This document shows, piece after piece, positions 25,742 through 34,477 of a stretch of DNA of 64,000 nt. A program made the translations under genes and the position numbers. The notes under the pieces are model-generated. The model made no database searches. It saw nothing but the letters and a program-made list of their open reading frames with translations, and was not told where the DNA came from. Source of the stretch: Phocaeicola_A sp036804505 (lineage in GTDB: Bacteria; Bacteroidota; Bacteroidia; Bacteroidales; Bacteroidaceae); NCBI GenBank assembly GCA_036804505.1, contig DAIRSI010000023.1, positions 1-64,000 of the forward strand. Reading direction: 5' to 3'. Within the stretch, counting starts at the first letter, position 1; the number at the start of each line of letters is the position of its first letter.

Positions 25742-28700
25742 ATGTACAACATGAATAAACATTTAAAAAAATTTGTGGTGTCAGCATTATTACTATTCTG
25801 CTTTTGTCTAGGCTTATATGCACAGGGACAAACAGTAAGTATCAATCTAAAGAATGCATCCTTAAAAGATGTTTTCAGCGTTATAGAAAAGCAGTCAACC
25901 TATCATTTTTCCTATCGAACTGCTGTGATTGACAATCGGAAAGACATCAGTGTCGACATGGAGAATGCCTCTGTATCATCAGTTCTAAATGAAGTTTTGA
26001 AGAACAGAGATCTGGAATACACTATCGTATCATCCAAATCGATTGTCATTTCAGATAAGAAAGCCACAAATTACGCAAAGCCCTCAGGTAATAAAAGAAT
26101 CTCCGGTATTGTAAAAGATACATCCGGAGAACCTATCATCGGAGCCAGCGTGGTAGTGAAAGGAACATCCGTAGGTACCATTACCGACATGGATGGAAAA
26201 TTCAGTTTTGAAGGGCCGTCCAAAGGAACCTTGTCCATTTCCTATATAGGTTATGTGGAACAGGACCTGGCTATTAGTGACAAACCTTCTTTCACCGTTA
26301 CATTGAAAGAAGATGTGAAGACTCTGGAGGAGGTGGTCGTAGTAGGTTACGGCTCCATTGCAAAAAGATCTCTGTCCACTGCTATCTCTACTGTCGACGG
26401 TTCTAAAATAAGCAATATGCCGACATCAAACATTGCACAAAGTCTTGCCGGCATGTCATCAGGTATCACCCTCCAGCAGATAAGCGGCGAACCGGGTGCT
26501 GCGCCGGCCATCCGTATTCGTGGTGCCGGTTCCATCAACAGCGGAAACGATCCTTTGTATGTCATCGACGGATATCCTACCACCGACAGTGAATTGTTCA
26601 ACAACATTAACCCTAACGACATTCAGAATATCCAAATATTGAAGGATGCAGCCTCTTCCGCCATATACGGCTCCAAAGCAGGAAACGGTGTCATCATCGT
26701 GACAACCAAACAAGGCGAAAGCGGCAAACCCCAAATCAGCTTCTCTACCCAATACGGTATCAGCCAAGTTCAACAATATGTTGATGTGCTTGGAGCTGCC
26801 GATTATCTGGACATGGTTATCGAAGCCCGTACCAATAACGGAACCATTTCAAAATACCCGGATTTGATTACATTAAGAGACAGCAAAAACTATATTGACG
26901 TCAATTGGCAGAAACAGATCTTCAGAAATGCGCCTAACTTCCGCGCCAACTTTCTGGTAACAGGCGGTTCAGACGTGGTCAAATACAACCTTTCTGCCAA
27001 CTACCAGGATGAACAGGGTATCCTGCTGAACTCTTTCAACAAGAAAATCAATTTGAAAGGCGGCTTTGAAGCAAAGCTGGGAAAGCTTGTGACACTGGGT
27101 GCATCTTTTTCTCCAAGTGCGAACTACACACGTGCACAATCTCCTTCAGGCGGTAACACAGAAATGGTTTCCGGAGTCATAGCAGAAGCCTTGACTTATG
27201 CACCTATCCTTCCGGTATATCAATCGAATGGAGACTATACCCAAGTAGCCCAACATTATGCAGGATTGAACGGAACACCGAATTATGGATTAAACAACCA
27301 GATAAACAATCCGGTTTGTAATCTATTGGAAAACAAAAATGATTCCTGGTCCATCAGGACTTTAAGCAATGTTTACCTGGTTGTCAAACCCATCAAAAAC
27401 CTGACGTTGCGTTCTTCCATCAACCTGACCACCAATTCGGCAAAGGGAGATTATTACCAAAGCGCTTATCTGTTAGGTTCAGACCATCTGGGAAACAAAT
27501 CTACACCCAACCTTAATTCCATCAATGCCTACAGATCCTCCGGTTTCGGATATAATGTGTATTGGTCATCCACAGCCACGTACGACTGGGAAATCAATGA
27601 GGCAAACCACATGAATGCAGTCGTTGGCTATGATTACGAATACAACAGTTCGTTCAAGGTTCAACAAGATGACCGTACAGACAGCGACCATCCGGTTGCA
27701 TACAACAACACGAATATAACAAACGTGAACGGGGCCAACCTATGGACAGGTTCTTCCTATAATTCCGAATACGTATTCGATGCCATGTTTGGCCGTATCA
27801 CATACGACTACATGAGCAAATATATCCTTTCGACCTCCTTGCGCAGAGACCGTTCCAGCAAGTTCGGTCCCGACAAACGCGCCGGTCTTTTCTATTCCGG
27901 ATCTTTAGCCTGGAACATCACAGAAGAACCATGGATGAAAGATCTGAAATGGCTCAACATCGCAAAGATTCGCGCCAGTTACGGTATCACCGGTAACGAC
28001 CAGATAGGTACGGACTATGCCTGGATATCTTCTTTGAGCAGCGGGCACAATGTAGTTTTCGGAACAACGGCAGTCAACAGCTATTACCCAAGCGGTTACT
28101 CCAACCGTCAGTTAGGCTGGGAAAAGAACAAACAAGTCGATTTGGGTTTTGATTTCGGACTATTCAACAGGCTGAAAATAACTCTCGACCTTTATAAAAG
28201 AACCAGTAATATCGTGATGCCTGCCAATATTCCCGACTTCAACGGTATTGCTTCCAGCATCTATATGAATTCAGGACAGATACAGAACAAAGGTATCGAG
28301 TTGCAAGTGTCTTCTCCTATTCTTGCCAAATCATTCAAATGGGACACCAGCATCAACTGGTCTACCAATAAGAATAAAATTCTGTCTCTGGCCAATAACC
28401 AGACTCAGCTTTCCAACCAAAGCGCAGGAACCAAATGGGGAAACGTCATCCGCAACTATGTGGGCAGACCTATGGGTGACATGTACATGCTGAAAGTCAT
28501 CGGTACATTCAATAATGCCGAAGATGTATCCAGTCATGCCAAATACGGGACAGAGACAATCGGTGACCTCATGTATGAAGATGTGAACAAGGACGGAGTC
28601 ATCAACACCAGCGACTACCAATATGTAGGGAACTACCAGCCCGACTTCACCTTCGGCTGGACCAATAATTTCTCTTACAAGAATTTTGACTTGTCATTCA

Positions 28701-29149
28701 CTATCGACGGACAAGTAGGAGGTAAAGTCATTTATGCAGCAGCCAGAGCTTTCACTCTAAACAGATATGATGACAATGTTCTTGCCGAATCAGGACTGAA
28801 CCGCTGGAAATCAGAATCGGACCCGGGTAATGGAAAATCTCACAAAGCGGGAACCAACAACCTTGGGGCCAATATAATCGCTTCAACAAGATATCTCTAT
28901 GATTCCGATTATCTTCGCATCCGCAACATTACATTGGGATATACCTTGCCAAACAAAATAGGGCAAAAAATAGGTTTGAGAGGATTGCGCATCAGCGCTA
29001 ATGTTGAAAATCTTTGGACATTCGACCGCTACCCGGGATATTCAGTAGAATCCAACTACAGCGGGAACTCTGCTACAAACAACGGCGTCGATTTCGGTAG
29101 TTACCCAATTTCAAGAGTCATTACTTTCGGTCTTAATATGAACTTCTAA
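25742..29149 (+). CDS. SusC/RagA TonB-linked outer-membrane transporter with STN signalling domain (PUL 1)
   Basis: 1135 aa. A signal peptide ends near GLYAQG. The STN domain is at about residues 33-105 (VSINLKNASLKDVFSVIEK), followed by a carboxypeptidase-regulatory-like domain (RISGIVKDTSGEPIIGASVVVKG). The plug carries a TonB-box-like LEEVVVVGYG, and a 22-strand barrel ends in ITFGLNMNF. It imports oligosaccharides across the outer membrane with TonB energy, and the STN domain contacts the FecR protein encoded just upstream. The SusD partner follows after 12 bp. The 130 bp before it should hold the ECF-dependent promoter, which I could not define. Met4 is an alternative start. Confidence 0.95.
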   Translation: MYNMNKHLKKFVVSALLLFCFCLGLYAQGQTVSINLKNASLKDVFSVIEKQSTYHFSYRTAVIDNRKDISVDMENASVSSVLNEVLKNRDLEYTIVSSKSIVISDKKATNYAKPSGNKRISGIVKDTSGEPIIGASVVVKGTSVGTITDMDGKFSFEGPSKGTLSISYIGYVEQDLAISDKPSFTVTLKEDVKTLEEVVVVGYGSIAKRSLSTAISTVDGSKISNMPTSNIAQSLAGMSSGITLQQISGEPGAAPAIRIRGAGSINSGNDPLYVIDGYPTTDSELFNNINPNDIQNIQILKDAASSAIYGSKAGNGVIIVTTKQGESGKPQISFSTQYGISQVQQYVDVLGAADYLDMVIEARTNNGTISKYPDLITLRDSKNYIDVNWQKQIFRNAPNFRANFLVTGGSDVVKYNLSANYQDEQGILLNSFNKKINLKGGFEAKLGKLVTLGASFSPSANYTRAQSPSGGNTEMVSGVIAEALTYAPILPVYQSNGDYTQVAQHYAGLNGTPNYGLNNQINNPVCNLLENKNDSWSIRTLSNVYLVVKPIKNLTLRSSINLTTNSAKGDYYQSAYLLGSDHLGNKSTPNLNSINAYRSSGFGYNVYWSSTATYDWEINEANHMNAVVGYDYEYNSSFKVQQDDRTDSDHPVAYNNTNITNVNGANLWTGSSYNSEYVFDAMFGRITYDYMSKYILSTSLRRDRSSKFGPDKRAGLFYSGSLAWNITEEPWMKDLKWLNIAKIRASYGITGNDQIGTDYAWISSLSSGHNVVFGTTAVNSYYPSGYSNRQLGWEKNKQVDLGFDFGLFNRLKITLDLYKRTSNIVMPANIPDFNGIASSIYMNSGQIQNKGIELQVSSPILAKSFKWDTSINWSTNKNKILSLANNQTQLSNQSAGTKWGNVIRNYVGRPMGDMYMLKVIGTFNNAEDVSSHAKYGTETIGDLMYEDVNKDGVINTSDYQYVGNYQPDFTFGWTNNFSYKNFDLSFTIDGQVGGKVIYAAARAFTLNRYDDNVLAESGLNRWKSESDPGNGKSHKAGTNNLGANIIASTRYLYDSDYLRIRNITLGYTLPNKIGQKIGLRGLRISANVENLWTFDRYPGYSVESNYSGNSATNNGVDFGSYPISRVITFGLNMNF

Positions 29150-29161
29150 ATTCGAACTGAA

Positions 29162-30793
29162 ATGAAAACAAAAAATATCATTTATCTATTTTCACTCCTA
29201 TTCGGAATAGGAATGATTACTTCCTGCAGCGACAGTTATTTCGATAAATATCCGAGCGACTCCATGCAAATGGAAACTTACCTAACCAATGATTCCGAAA
29301 TAAAAAACGTTCTTCTGGATTCCTACTATTCCTTACGTGTCATCAGCGAAAATGCCATCTATATCAATGACATTAGTACCGATGTAGCTTATGACCGCAA
29401 AAAAAACAATGCCACGGACTACATCGCACTGAATGAAAATACATGGGATGCAACCGTCAGTTTCTCCGATTCCATTTGGGTAAACAGCTACAAAATGATA
29501 AACAGATGCAACAATGTTTTGTCACACTTGAACAACGTGACCAGTACTGCCAACAAGACCCAGTTTGAAGGCGAAGCCAAATTCTTCAGAGCATACGCTT
29601 ATTTCACTCTGGTCCGTCTGTTCGGTCCGGTGCCCCTCACGGAAACCGTCATTACAAACTATACCGACTTGTACAGCTACGGAAGAAACACAACGGATGA
29701 AGTCTATTCACTTATCAAATCCGATTTGACTACAGCCATTGCCAATTTACCGACAAGCTATTCTGCGGCTACAGACAAGGGACGCGTGACAAAGATGGCT
29801 GCCTATACCATGCAGGCGGAAATGTACATGACACTGAAAGATTTCACCAATGCCCAAAAGTCACTGGAATCCGTCATCAGCTATGCGAACCAGAACCCTT
29901 CCGCATTAGGATTGGAAAGCGATGTTGCCAAAATATATGACTCACAGAACCCCATTGGCAAGGAAATCATTCTGGCGGCACAGTACAACAACGGTTCCAC
30001 CATTGTTGCCAACGAACTTATGCGCCGTTGTATTCCGGCTGTAACTCCATCCAACCAACCTAGTTATATCTATTCCGATGGTACTAAATCTACCATTTCA
30101 TGTTCACAAGGCTACGGCTGTCTGCTCATGACTTGGGAAATGTATAACAAACTGAAAGAAAATCCTAAAGACCAACGGTTCACCAAACTTGTCTATAACG
30201 GACTTTATGACACGGAATCCGTATCAAAAGCTTCTGATGAAGTGGAACTCACCGGCACAGGATATGCAAAAATACCGGTAAGCTTGAAGTATTATGATTT
30301 CAACAACCAAGGTCTCAACACCTGCGCAAGCGGATGTGACAACATCATTTACAGATACGCCGATGTACTGCTGATGTATGCCGAATGCCTAAACGAAACC
30401 GGTTCAACAAGCCAGGCAGCAACCTATCTCAACATGGTCCGCAACCGTGCAGGATTGGAAAACACAACTGCAACTACAAAAGCAGCCATGACTCTTGCCA
30501 TTGAAAACGAACGCTTGCTGGAACTTAACTTCGAAGGACACCGTTGGTACGACCTCGTCCGTACGGGCAGAATAACCGCTGTCATGGAAAGTCATTTCAG
30601 CCACCGCACACAAGGATTATCAGCCGTTGCACAAGCTGATGACAATGGAATGGTAGTAACCGACTGCAACAGTACCACAGCCACTTCCACCGCCAAGTGG
30701 AAATGGAGCGGATCCTCAGCAGCTGTCTTGTTCCCGATTCCTTACAACCAGATTCAGCTGATGCCAAGCTGGCAACAAAACGATCTTTATTAA
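29162..30793 (+). CDS. SusD/RagB-family surface glycan-binding lipoprotein (PUL 1)
   Basis: 543 aa with a lipoprotein signal ending at TSCSD (Cys22). The helical TPR scaffold of SusD is visible (AKFFRAYAYFTLVRLFGPVPLTE and LLMYAECLNETG). The conserved C-terminal SusD motif ENERLLELNFEGHRWYDLVRTG is also present. It forms the lid of the SusC transporter encoded 12 bp upstream and binds the substrate glycan at the cell surface. A strong stem-loop follows the gene and precedes the sulfatase. Confidence 0.95.
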   Translation: MKTKNIIYLFSLLFGIGMITSCSDSYFDKYPSDSMQMETYLTNDSEIKNVLLDSYYSLRVISENAIYINDISTDVAYDRKKNNATDYIALNENTWDATVSFSDSIWVNSYKMINRCNNVLSHLNNVTSTANKTQFEGEAKFFRAYAYFTLVRLFGPVPLTETVITNYTDLYSYGRNTTDEVYSLIKSDLTTAIANLPTSYSAATDKGRVTKMAAYTMQAEMYMTLKDFTNAQKSLESVISYANQNPSALGLESDVAKIYDSQNPIGKEIILAAQYNNGSTIVANELMRRCIPAVTPSNQPSYIYSDGTKSTISCSQGYGCLLMTWEMYNKLKENPKDQRFTKLVYNGLYDTESVSKASDEVELTGTGYAKIPVSLKYYDFNNQGLNTCASGCDNIIYRYADVLLMYAECLNETGSTSQAATYLNMVRNRAGLENTTATTKAAMTLAIENERLLELNFEGHRWYDLVRTGRITAVMESHFSHRTQGLSAVAQADDNGMVVTDCNSTTATSTAKWKWSGSSAAVLFPIPYNQIQLMPSWQQNDLY

Positions 30794-30812
30794 TTTAGTT
30801 CAATTTATACCC

Positions 30813-30850
30813 AACCGTGCACAAAGTTTTACTAACTTTGATGCACGGTT
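30813..30850 (+). terminator. intercistronic stem-loop between susD-like and sulfatase genes
   Basis: AACCGTGCA (30813-30821) pairs with TGCACGGTT (30842-30850), and CAAAGTT (30822-30828) with AACTTTG (30834-30840). That gives 16 pairs with one bulged A and a 5-nt loop. It is followed by TTAAATTTG rather than a long T-run, so it may attenuate or stabilise transcripts rather than fully terminate. Confidence 0.7.
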
Positions 30851-30865
30851 TTAAATTTGAAAAAT

Positions 30866-32263
30866 ATGATTCATACCATGTACTACAGCGGCCTGCTGGC
30901 CACTTTGGGCTTGCTTGCAAGCACCACAACGAGAGCAGCACAGAAACAGAAAGCTACTCCCGAGCGTCCTAACATCATCTTTATCCTTGCCGACGACATG
31001 GGCTACGGAGACCTCGCCTGCTACGGCAATCCTTACATGAAAACACCCAACATCGACAGACTGGCGGCTACGGGCACCCGCTTCACACAATGCTATGCCG
31101 GTTCGGGCATCAGTTCACCTTCCCGCTGTTCGCTCATGACGGGAAAAAATTCAGGAAATACCACCATACGCGATAATTTCTGCGAAGCAGGAGGCATCGT
31201 GGGCAAGAAAGGTACCGCTACCATCCGACGGATGAATATTCTGCCCACAGATACGACTATCGCCACAGTGCTACGTACTGCAGGATACCGCACCTGTCTG
31301 GTGAACAAATGGCATCTGGACGGATTCAATCCCGAAGCCACGCCTCTGCATCGCGGATTCGACGAGTTCTATGGATGGCTCATCAGCACGCCGGAGTCCA
31401 ACTCGCCCTACTATTATCCTTACTGGCGATTCAATAATGACAAGCTCACTACAATCGAAGACAATGCCCATGACAAGCACGTGAAGCACAACACCGACAT
31501 CTCCACACAGGATGCCATCGGCTTCATCAACCGCAACAAGAACAATCCGTTCTTCCTGTATCTGGCTTTCGATGCACCACATGAGCCATATATTATCGAC
31601 AATACCACCTGGTACGACGATGAATCATGGAGCATGAATACCAAACGCTATGCTTCACTCATCACGCACATGGATGCAGCCATCGGCCGCCTGCTCAAGG
31701 AACTAGACCGTTTGAACCTGCGCAAGAACACGCTCGTGATTTTCGCTTCGGACAACGGTGCTGCCGTTCAGGCCCCGCTTGCCGAACTCAAATGCAATGC
31801 TTCACTCCGCGGACGGAAAGGAATGCTCTATGAAGGAGGTATCCGCGTTCCGCTCATCGTGAACCAACCGGGTAAAGTACCTGCACGGAAGCTGACAAAC
31901 ATCGTTTATTTTCCTGACATGATGCCTACCTTTGCCGCTCTTACGGGTGTCAGCAAAAATCTGCCGCAACACATCAACGGCATGAGTATTCTGCCCCTGT
32001 TCTACGGCAAGAAACTCAATACAGACAACCGCCTGCTCTACTGGGAATTTCCGGGCAAGCAACGCGCTGCCAGAAGAGGTGACTGGAAAGCCGTGACCGT
32101 AACTCCCAACGCTCCCTTGGAACTATACAACATCAAAGAAGACATGACCGAATCCCACAACCTTGCCGACAAATACCCCGAAATGGTGAAGAAGTTCGAC
32201 ACGGAGATGAAAGTCATGCACAAGCCTTCACCCAACTGGCCGCTTCCGGGAGAGAATTTCTGA
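30866..32263 (+). CDS. Ser-type sulfatase (S1/arylsulfatase family) of PUL 1
   Basis: 465 aa from the ATG at 30866; a TTG at 30857 would add three residues. An N-terminal export signal is present (MIHTMYYSGLLATLGLLAS...). The metal-binding start ILADDMGYGD (Asp43, Asp44) and the sulfatase signature S-x-P-x-R (Ser83-Ser84-Pro85-Ser86-Arg87) followed by CSLMTGK are clear. The modified residue would be Ser83, so activity needs an anaerobic sulfatase-maturating enzyme from elsewhere. Other metal-site segments are FASDNGA and GGIRVPLIV. It removes sulfate from the PUL 1 glycan, presumably sulfated GalNAc, Gal or GlcNAc. The position specificity and SulfAtlas subfamily cannot be read by eye. Confidence 0.9.
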   Translation: MIHTMYYSGLLATLGLLASTTTRAAQKQKATPERPNIIFILADDMGYGDLACYGNPYMKTPNIDRLAATGTRFTQCYAGSGISSPSRCSLMTGKNSGNTTIRDNFCEAGGIVGKKGTATIRRMNILPTDTTIATVLRTAGYRTCLVNKWHLDGFNPEATPLHRGFDEFYGWLISTPESNSPYYYPYWRFNNDKLTTIEDNAHDKHVKHNTDISTQDAIGFINRNKNNPFFLYLAFDAPHEPYIIDNTTWYDDESWSMNTKRYASLITHMDAAIGRLLKELDRLNLRKNTLVIFASDNGAAVQAPLAELKCNASLRGRKGMLYEGGIRVPLIVNQPGKVPARKLTNIVYFPDMMPTFAALTGVSKNLPQHINGMSILPLFYGKKLNTDNRLLYWEFPGKQRAARRGDWKAVTVTPNAPLELYNIKEDMTESHNLADKYPEMVKKFDTEMKVMHKPSPNWPLPGENF

Positions 32264-32328
32264 TACGACATCAAAAAAACTTTTTAACGAAAAATCAGGA
32301 AGACACTGACGGGAACAGACCGAAAACA

Positions 32329-32371
32329 AAATAGCCGATGCAACTCAACGCTGCACCGGCTATTTCTTTTT
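32329..32371. terminator. bidirectional terminator between the sulfatase and GH51 genes
   Basis: AAATAGCCG (32329-32337) pairs with CGGCTATTT (32357-32365) and TGCA (32339-32342) with TGCA (32352-32355). CTTTTTTC follows on the plus strand. It sits between two convergent genes, 65 bp after the sulfatase stop. Confidence 0.8.
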
Positions 32372-32386
32372 TCTTATCTTTAAGTA

Positions 32387-34357
32387 TTACTTCGCAAAGC
32401 GGTAAACCACGAAAGTCTTTGCTCCGACTGTTGTGTCGAGCACATTGCCTTTCAAGGTTGCCTCACCCTCCTGAGGAACGATAGCCGTAGGATTGTCGAG
32501 CGTGTTCTCGGCATCCATGTTATCGGAATGGAAAGTGGTGCACTTGGCCGTTGTGGATGCTGCTTTCGGCTTCCATCCTGCAAACATCACTTTCACGGGC
32601 TGAGCCTGGTCGGATACGTTGGCAATCTTCACGATGAATTCCTTCGTGCTGCTGTCCCATGCAGAAGTAGCAAAGAGACCGTCTTGGTCTGCCTGTCCAC
32701 TTATCGGTTTCTTGTTCATTGTCATTTTAAGAACGTTGGTACCTTTGTTGTGTCCGTAGAGTTGTTGAACGTAGTAACTGCAACTCTTGAACATGCGCAG
32801 GTTGTCGAACCAAATCATGTCCGGACGCCACTGCCATCCTTCGATGTGTGCAAAAAGCGGTGCATAGGTTGCCATGTGAACCACATCGGCATTGCGTTCC
32901 AACCCGGTCATAAAAGCAGCTTCGAGCAAAGAAGCTTCGAAGTGGTTCCACTTCTTGCCTTTTCCGTGACAAGCATATTCACCGGCAAAAACCTTCGGAC
33001 CCTTGCGGTCGTAGTTATCATAACGATTACCTTGTGCCAAGAACCATTTTTCGGGACGATAGAAATGCTCGTCAACCAAATCGACTTTTTCTTTCTTCAT
33101 CTCCGGCCAGAGGTAGTCGAAATCTTCACCTTCGGAATTCGGGCCCGATGTACCAACTATCCTGATTTCGGGATGTGCCTTGCGCAGAGCTTTTACGAAC
33201 GGATCCAAACGACATACGTAGTCATCGCCCCACTGTTCGTTGCCCACGGCAAGCAGTTTCATATTGAAAGGAGCAGGATGACCCATATCGGCACGTACCT
33301 TACCCCATTTAGTAGTCACAGCACCATTGGCAAACTCGATGAGGTCGAGCGCATCCTGAATGTAACTACCCAAATCGGCTACCTTCACATGAGCATCTTC
33401 GGTATGGTTCTGGAACTGACAAGCCAGTCCGCAACTGATGACGGGAAGCGGCTCAGCGCCGATTTCCTCTGCCAGCTGAAAGAACTCGAAGAATCCCAAG
33501 CCGTAGCTCTGGAAATAGTCGGGGAAGAAGCGATACGGGAACGTGTAGTGCCAGCGGTTTTCGTTGAGTGGACGGTTCTCTACCGGGCCCACCGTGTTCT
33601 TCCAGTTGTAGCGTGTGGCCAGGTCGGTACCTTCCACAATACAGCCACCGGGGAAGCGAAGCACACCCGGATGTACATCATACAGTGCCTGAGCCAGATC
33701 CTTGCGCAGTCCGTTCTCGCGGCCTTTCCAAGTGTCAGTAGGGAACAGAGACACATGCTCCAAATCAAGCGGACCTCGTGAAGTAAGGAAGATGCGCAGA
33801 TGCGCCTTCGGTTCCGTGCGGGGCGAAGTGAACTTGATTTCGTACTTCTTCCAGTCCTTGGAATCAATCTTCAGTTCCTGCTTTACGAAAGCCTGATTGT
33901 CTTCCATGGTGTTATTCTTGATGATTTCCACACGGATGCTCTGACCTTCGCCACGAGCCCACACGGAGAAACGATACTCGGCACCTTCCTTCACGCCGAT
34001 GCCGAAGAAACCTTCGTTCTCAATGCCGGTGGACTTGTCGGAATGACCGGAGTACTCCAGATGTACATAATGCGGACAGCGTTCGAACGGGCCATCGTCC
34101 TTTACGGTAACGTGGCCGAAAGTAGTCCAACCCAAGAGATGCTGCGGGAACTCGAACGAACGGTTCTTCACCAATTCGGCATAGAGTCCGCCATCGGCTC
34201 CGTAATTAATGTCCTCGAAGAAGAGGCCGTACATAGTGGACTGGATGGGTACGCCCGGTTTGCCGGCCTGCACCGTCATCAGATGCGAGGTCTGCGCCTG
34301 AAGCGACAACCCTGCTGCCATTGCAATTGCAGCCAATAGAAATTTGTGAGTTTTCAT
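32387..34357 (-). CDS. GH51 alpha-L-arabinofuranosidase, secreted
   Basis: 656 aa with signal peptide MKTHKFLLAAIAMAAGLSLQAQ. The GH51 N-terminal segment is present (STMYGLFFEDINYGADGGLYAELVKNRSFEFP). A carbohydrate-binding-like beta-sandwich follows at about residues 75-210. The (beta/alpha)8 barrel starts VLRFPGGCIVEGTD. The acid/base Glu is in AVGNEQWGDD and the nucleophile Glu in VFAGEYACHGKG. It releases terminal arabinofuranose from arabinan or arabinoxylan side chains. It converges on PUL 1 and is a single-gene unit, so it is probably not part of the sulfated-glycan pathway. Two direct repeats upstream of a -7 box suggest its own activator. Confidence 0.93.
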   Translation of the reverse strand: MKTHKFLLAAIAMAAGLSLQAQTSHLMTVQAGKPGVPIQSTMYGLFFEDINYGADGGLYAELVKNRSFEFPQHLLGWTTFGHVTVKDDGPFERCPHYVHLEYSGHSDKSTGIENEGFFGIGVKEGAEYRFSVWARGEGQSIRVEIIKNNTMEDNQAFVKQELKIDSKDWKKYEIKFTSPRTEPKAHLRIFLTSRGPLDLEHVSLFPTDTWKGRENGLRKDLAQALYDVHPGVLRFPGGCIVEGTDLATRYNWKNTVGPVENRPLNENRWHYTFPYRFFPDYFQSYGLGFFEFFQLAEEIGAEPLPVISCGLACQFQNHTEDAHVKVADLGSYIQDALDLIEFANGAVTTKWGKVRADMGHPAPFNMKLLAVGNEQWGDDYVCRLDPFVKALRKAHPEIRIVGTSGPNSEGEDFDYLWPEMKKEKVDLVDEHFYRPEKWFLAQGNRYDNYDRKGPKVFAGEYACHGKGKKWNHFEASLLEAAFMTGLERNADVVHMATYAPLFAHIEGWQWRPDMIWFDNLRMFKSCSYYVQQLYGHNKGTNVLKMTMNKKPISGQADQDGLFATSAWDSSTKEFIVKIANVSDQAQPVKVMFAGWKPKAASTTAKCTTFHSDNMDAENTLDNPTAIVPQEGEATLKGNVLDTTVGAKTFVVYRFAK

Positions 34358-34410
34358 GATATTACAATCTGTTATTTAATAAATATTCTTTTTGCGTTCC
34401 TTTCCGCTTA

Positions 34411-34470
34411 CAAAAATAATTCAAGCCGACCTAAACGAGGTGGACTTTTATATCAATTAGGTGGATTTTT
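34411..34470 (-). promoter_or_regulatory. GH51 promoter region with paired direct repeats
   Basis: The minus strand carries TATTTTTG (34411-34418), 54 bp before the GH51 ATG. Upstream of it, AGGTGGACTTTT (34438-34449) and AGGTGGATTTTT (34459-34470), given as plus-strand sequence, repeat at exactly 21 bp, two helical turns. That layout suits a dimeric activator binding beside the -33 region. Confidence 0.5.
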
Positions 34471-34477
34471 GACCACA

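Noticed and set aside
32528..33781. 417-codon plus-strand frame opposite the GH51 gene
   Set aside because: It has no recognisable domain and no promoter, and the minus strand carries the full GH51 active-site motifs.
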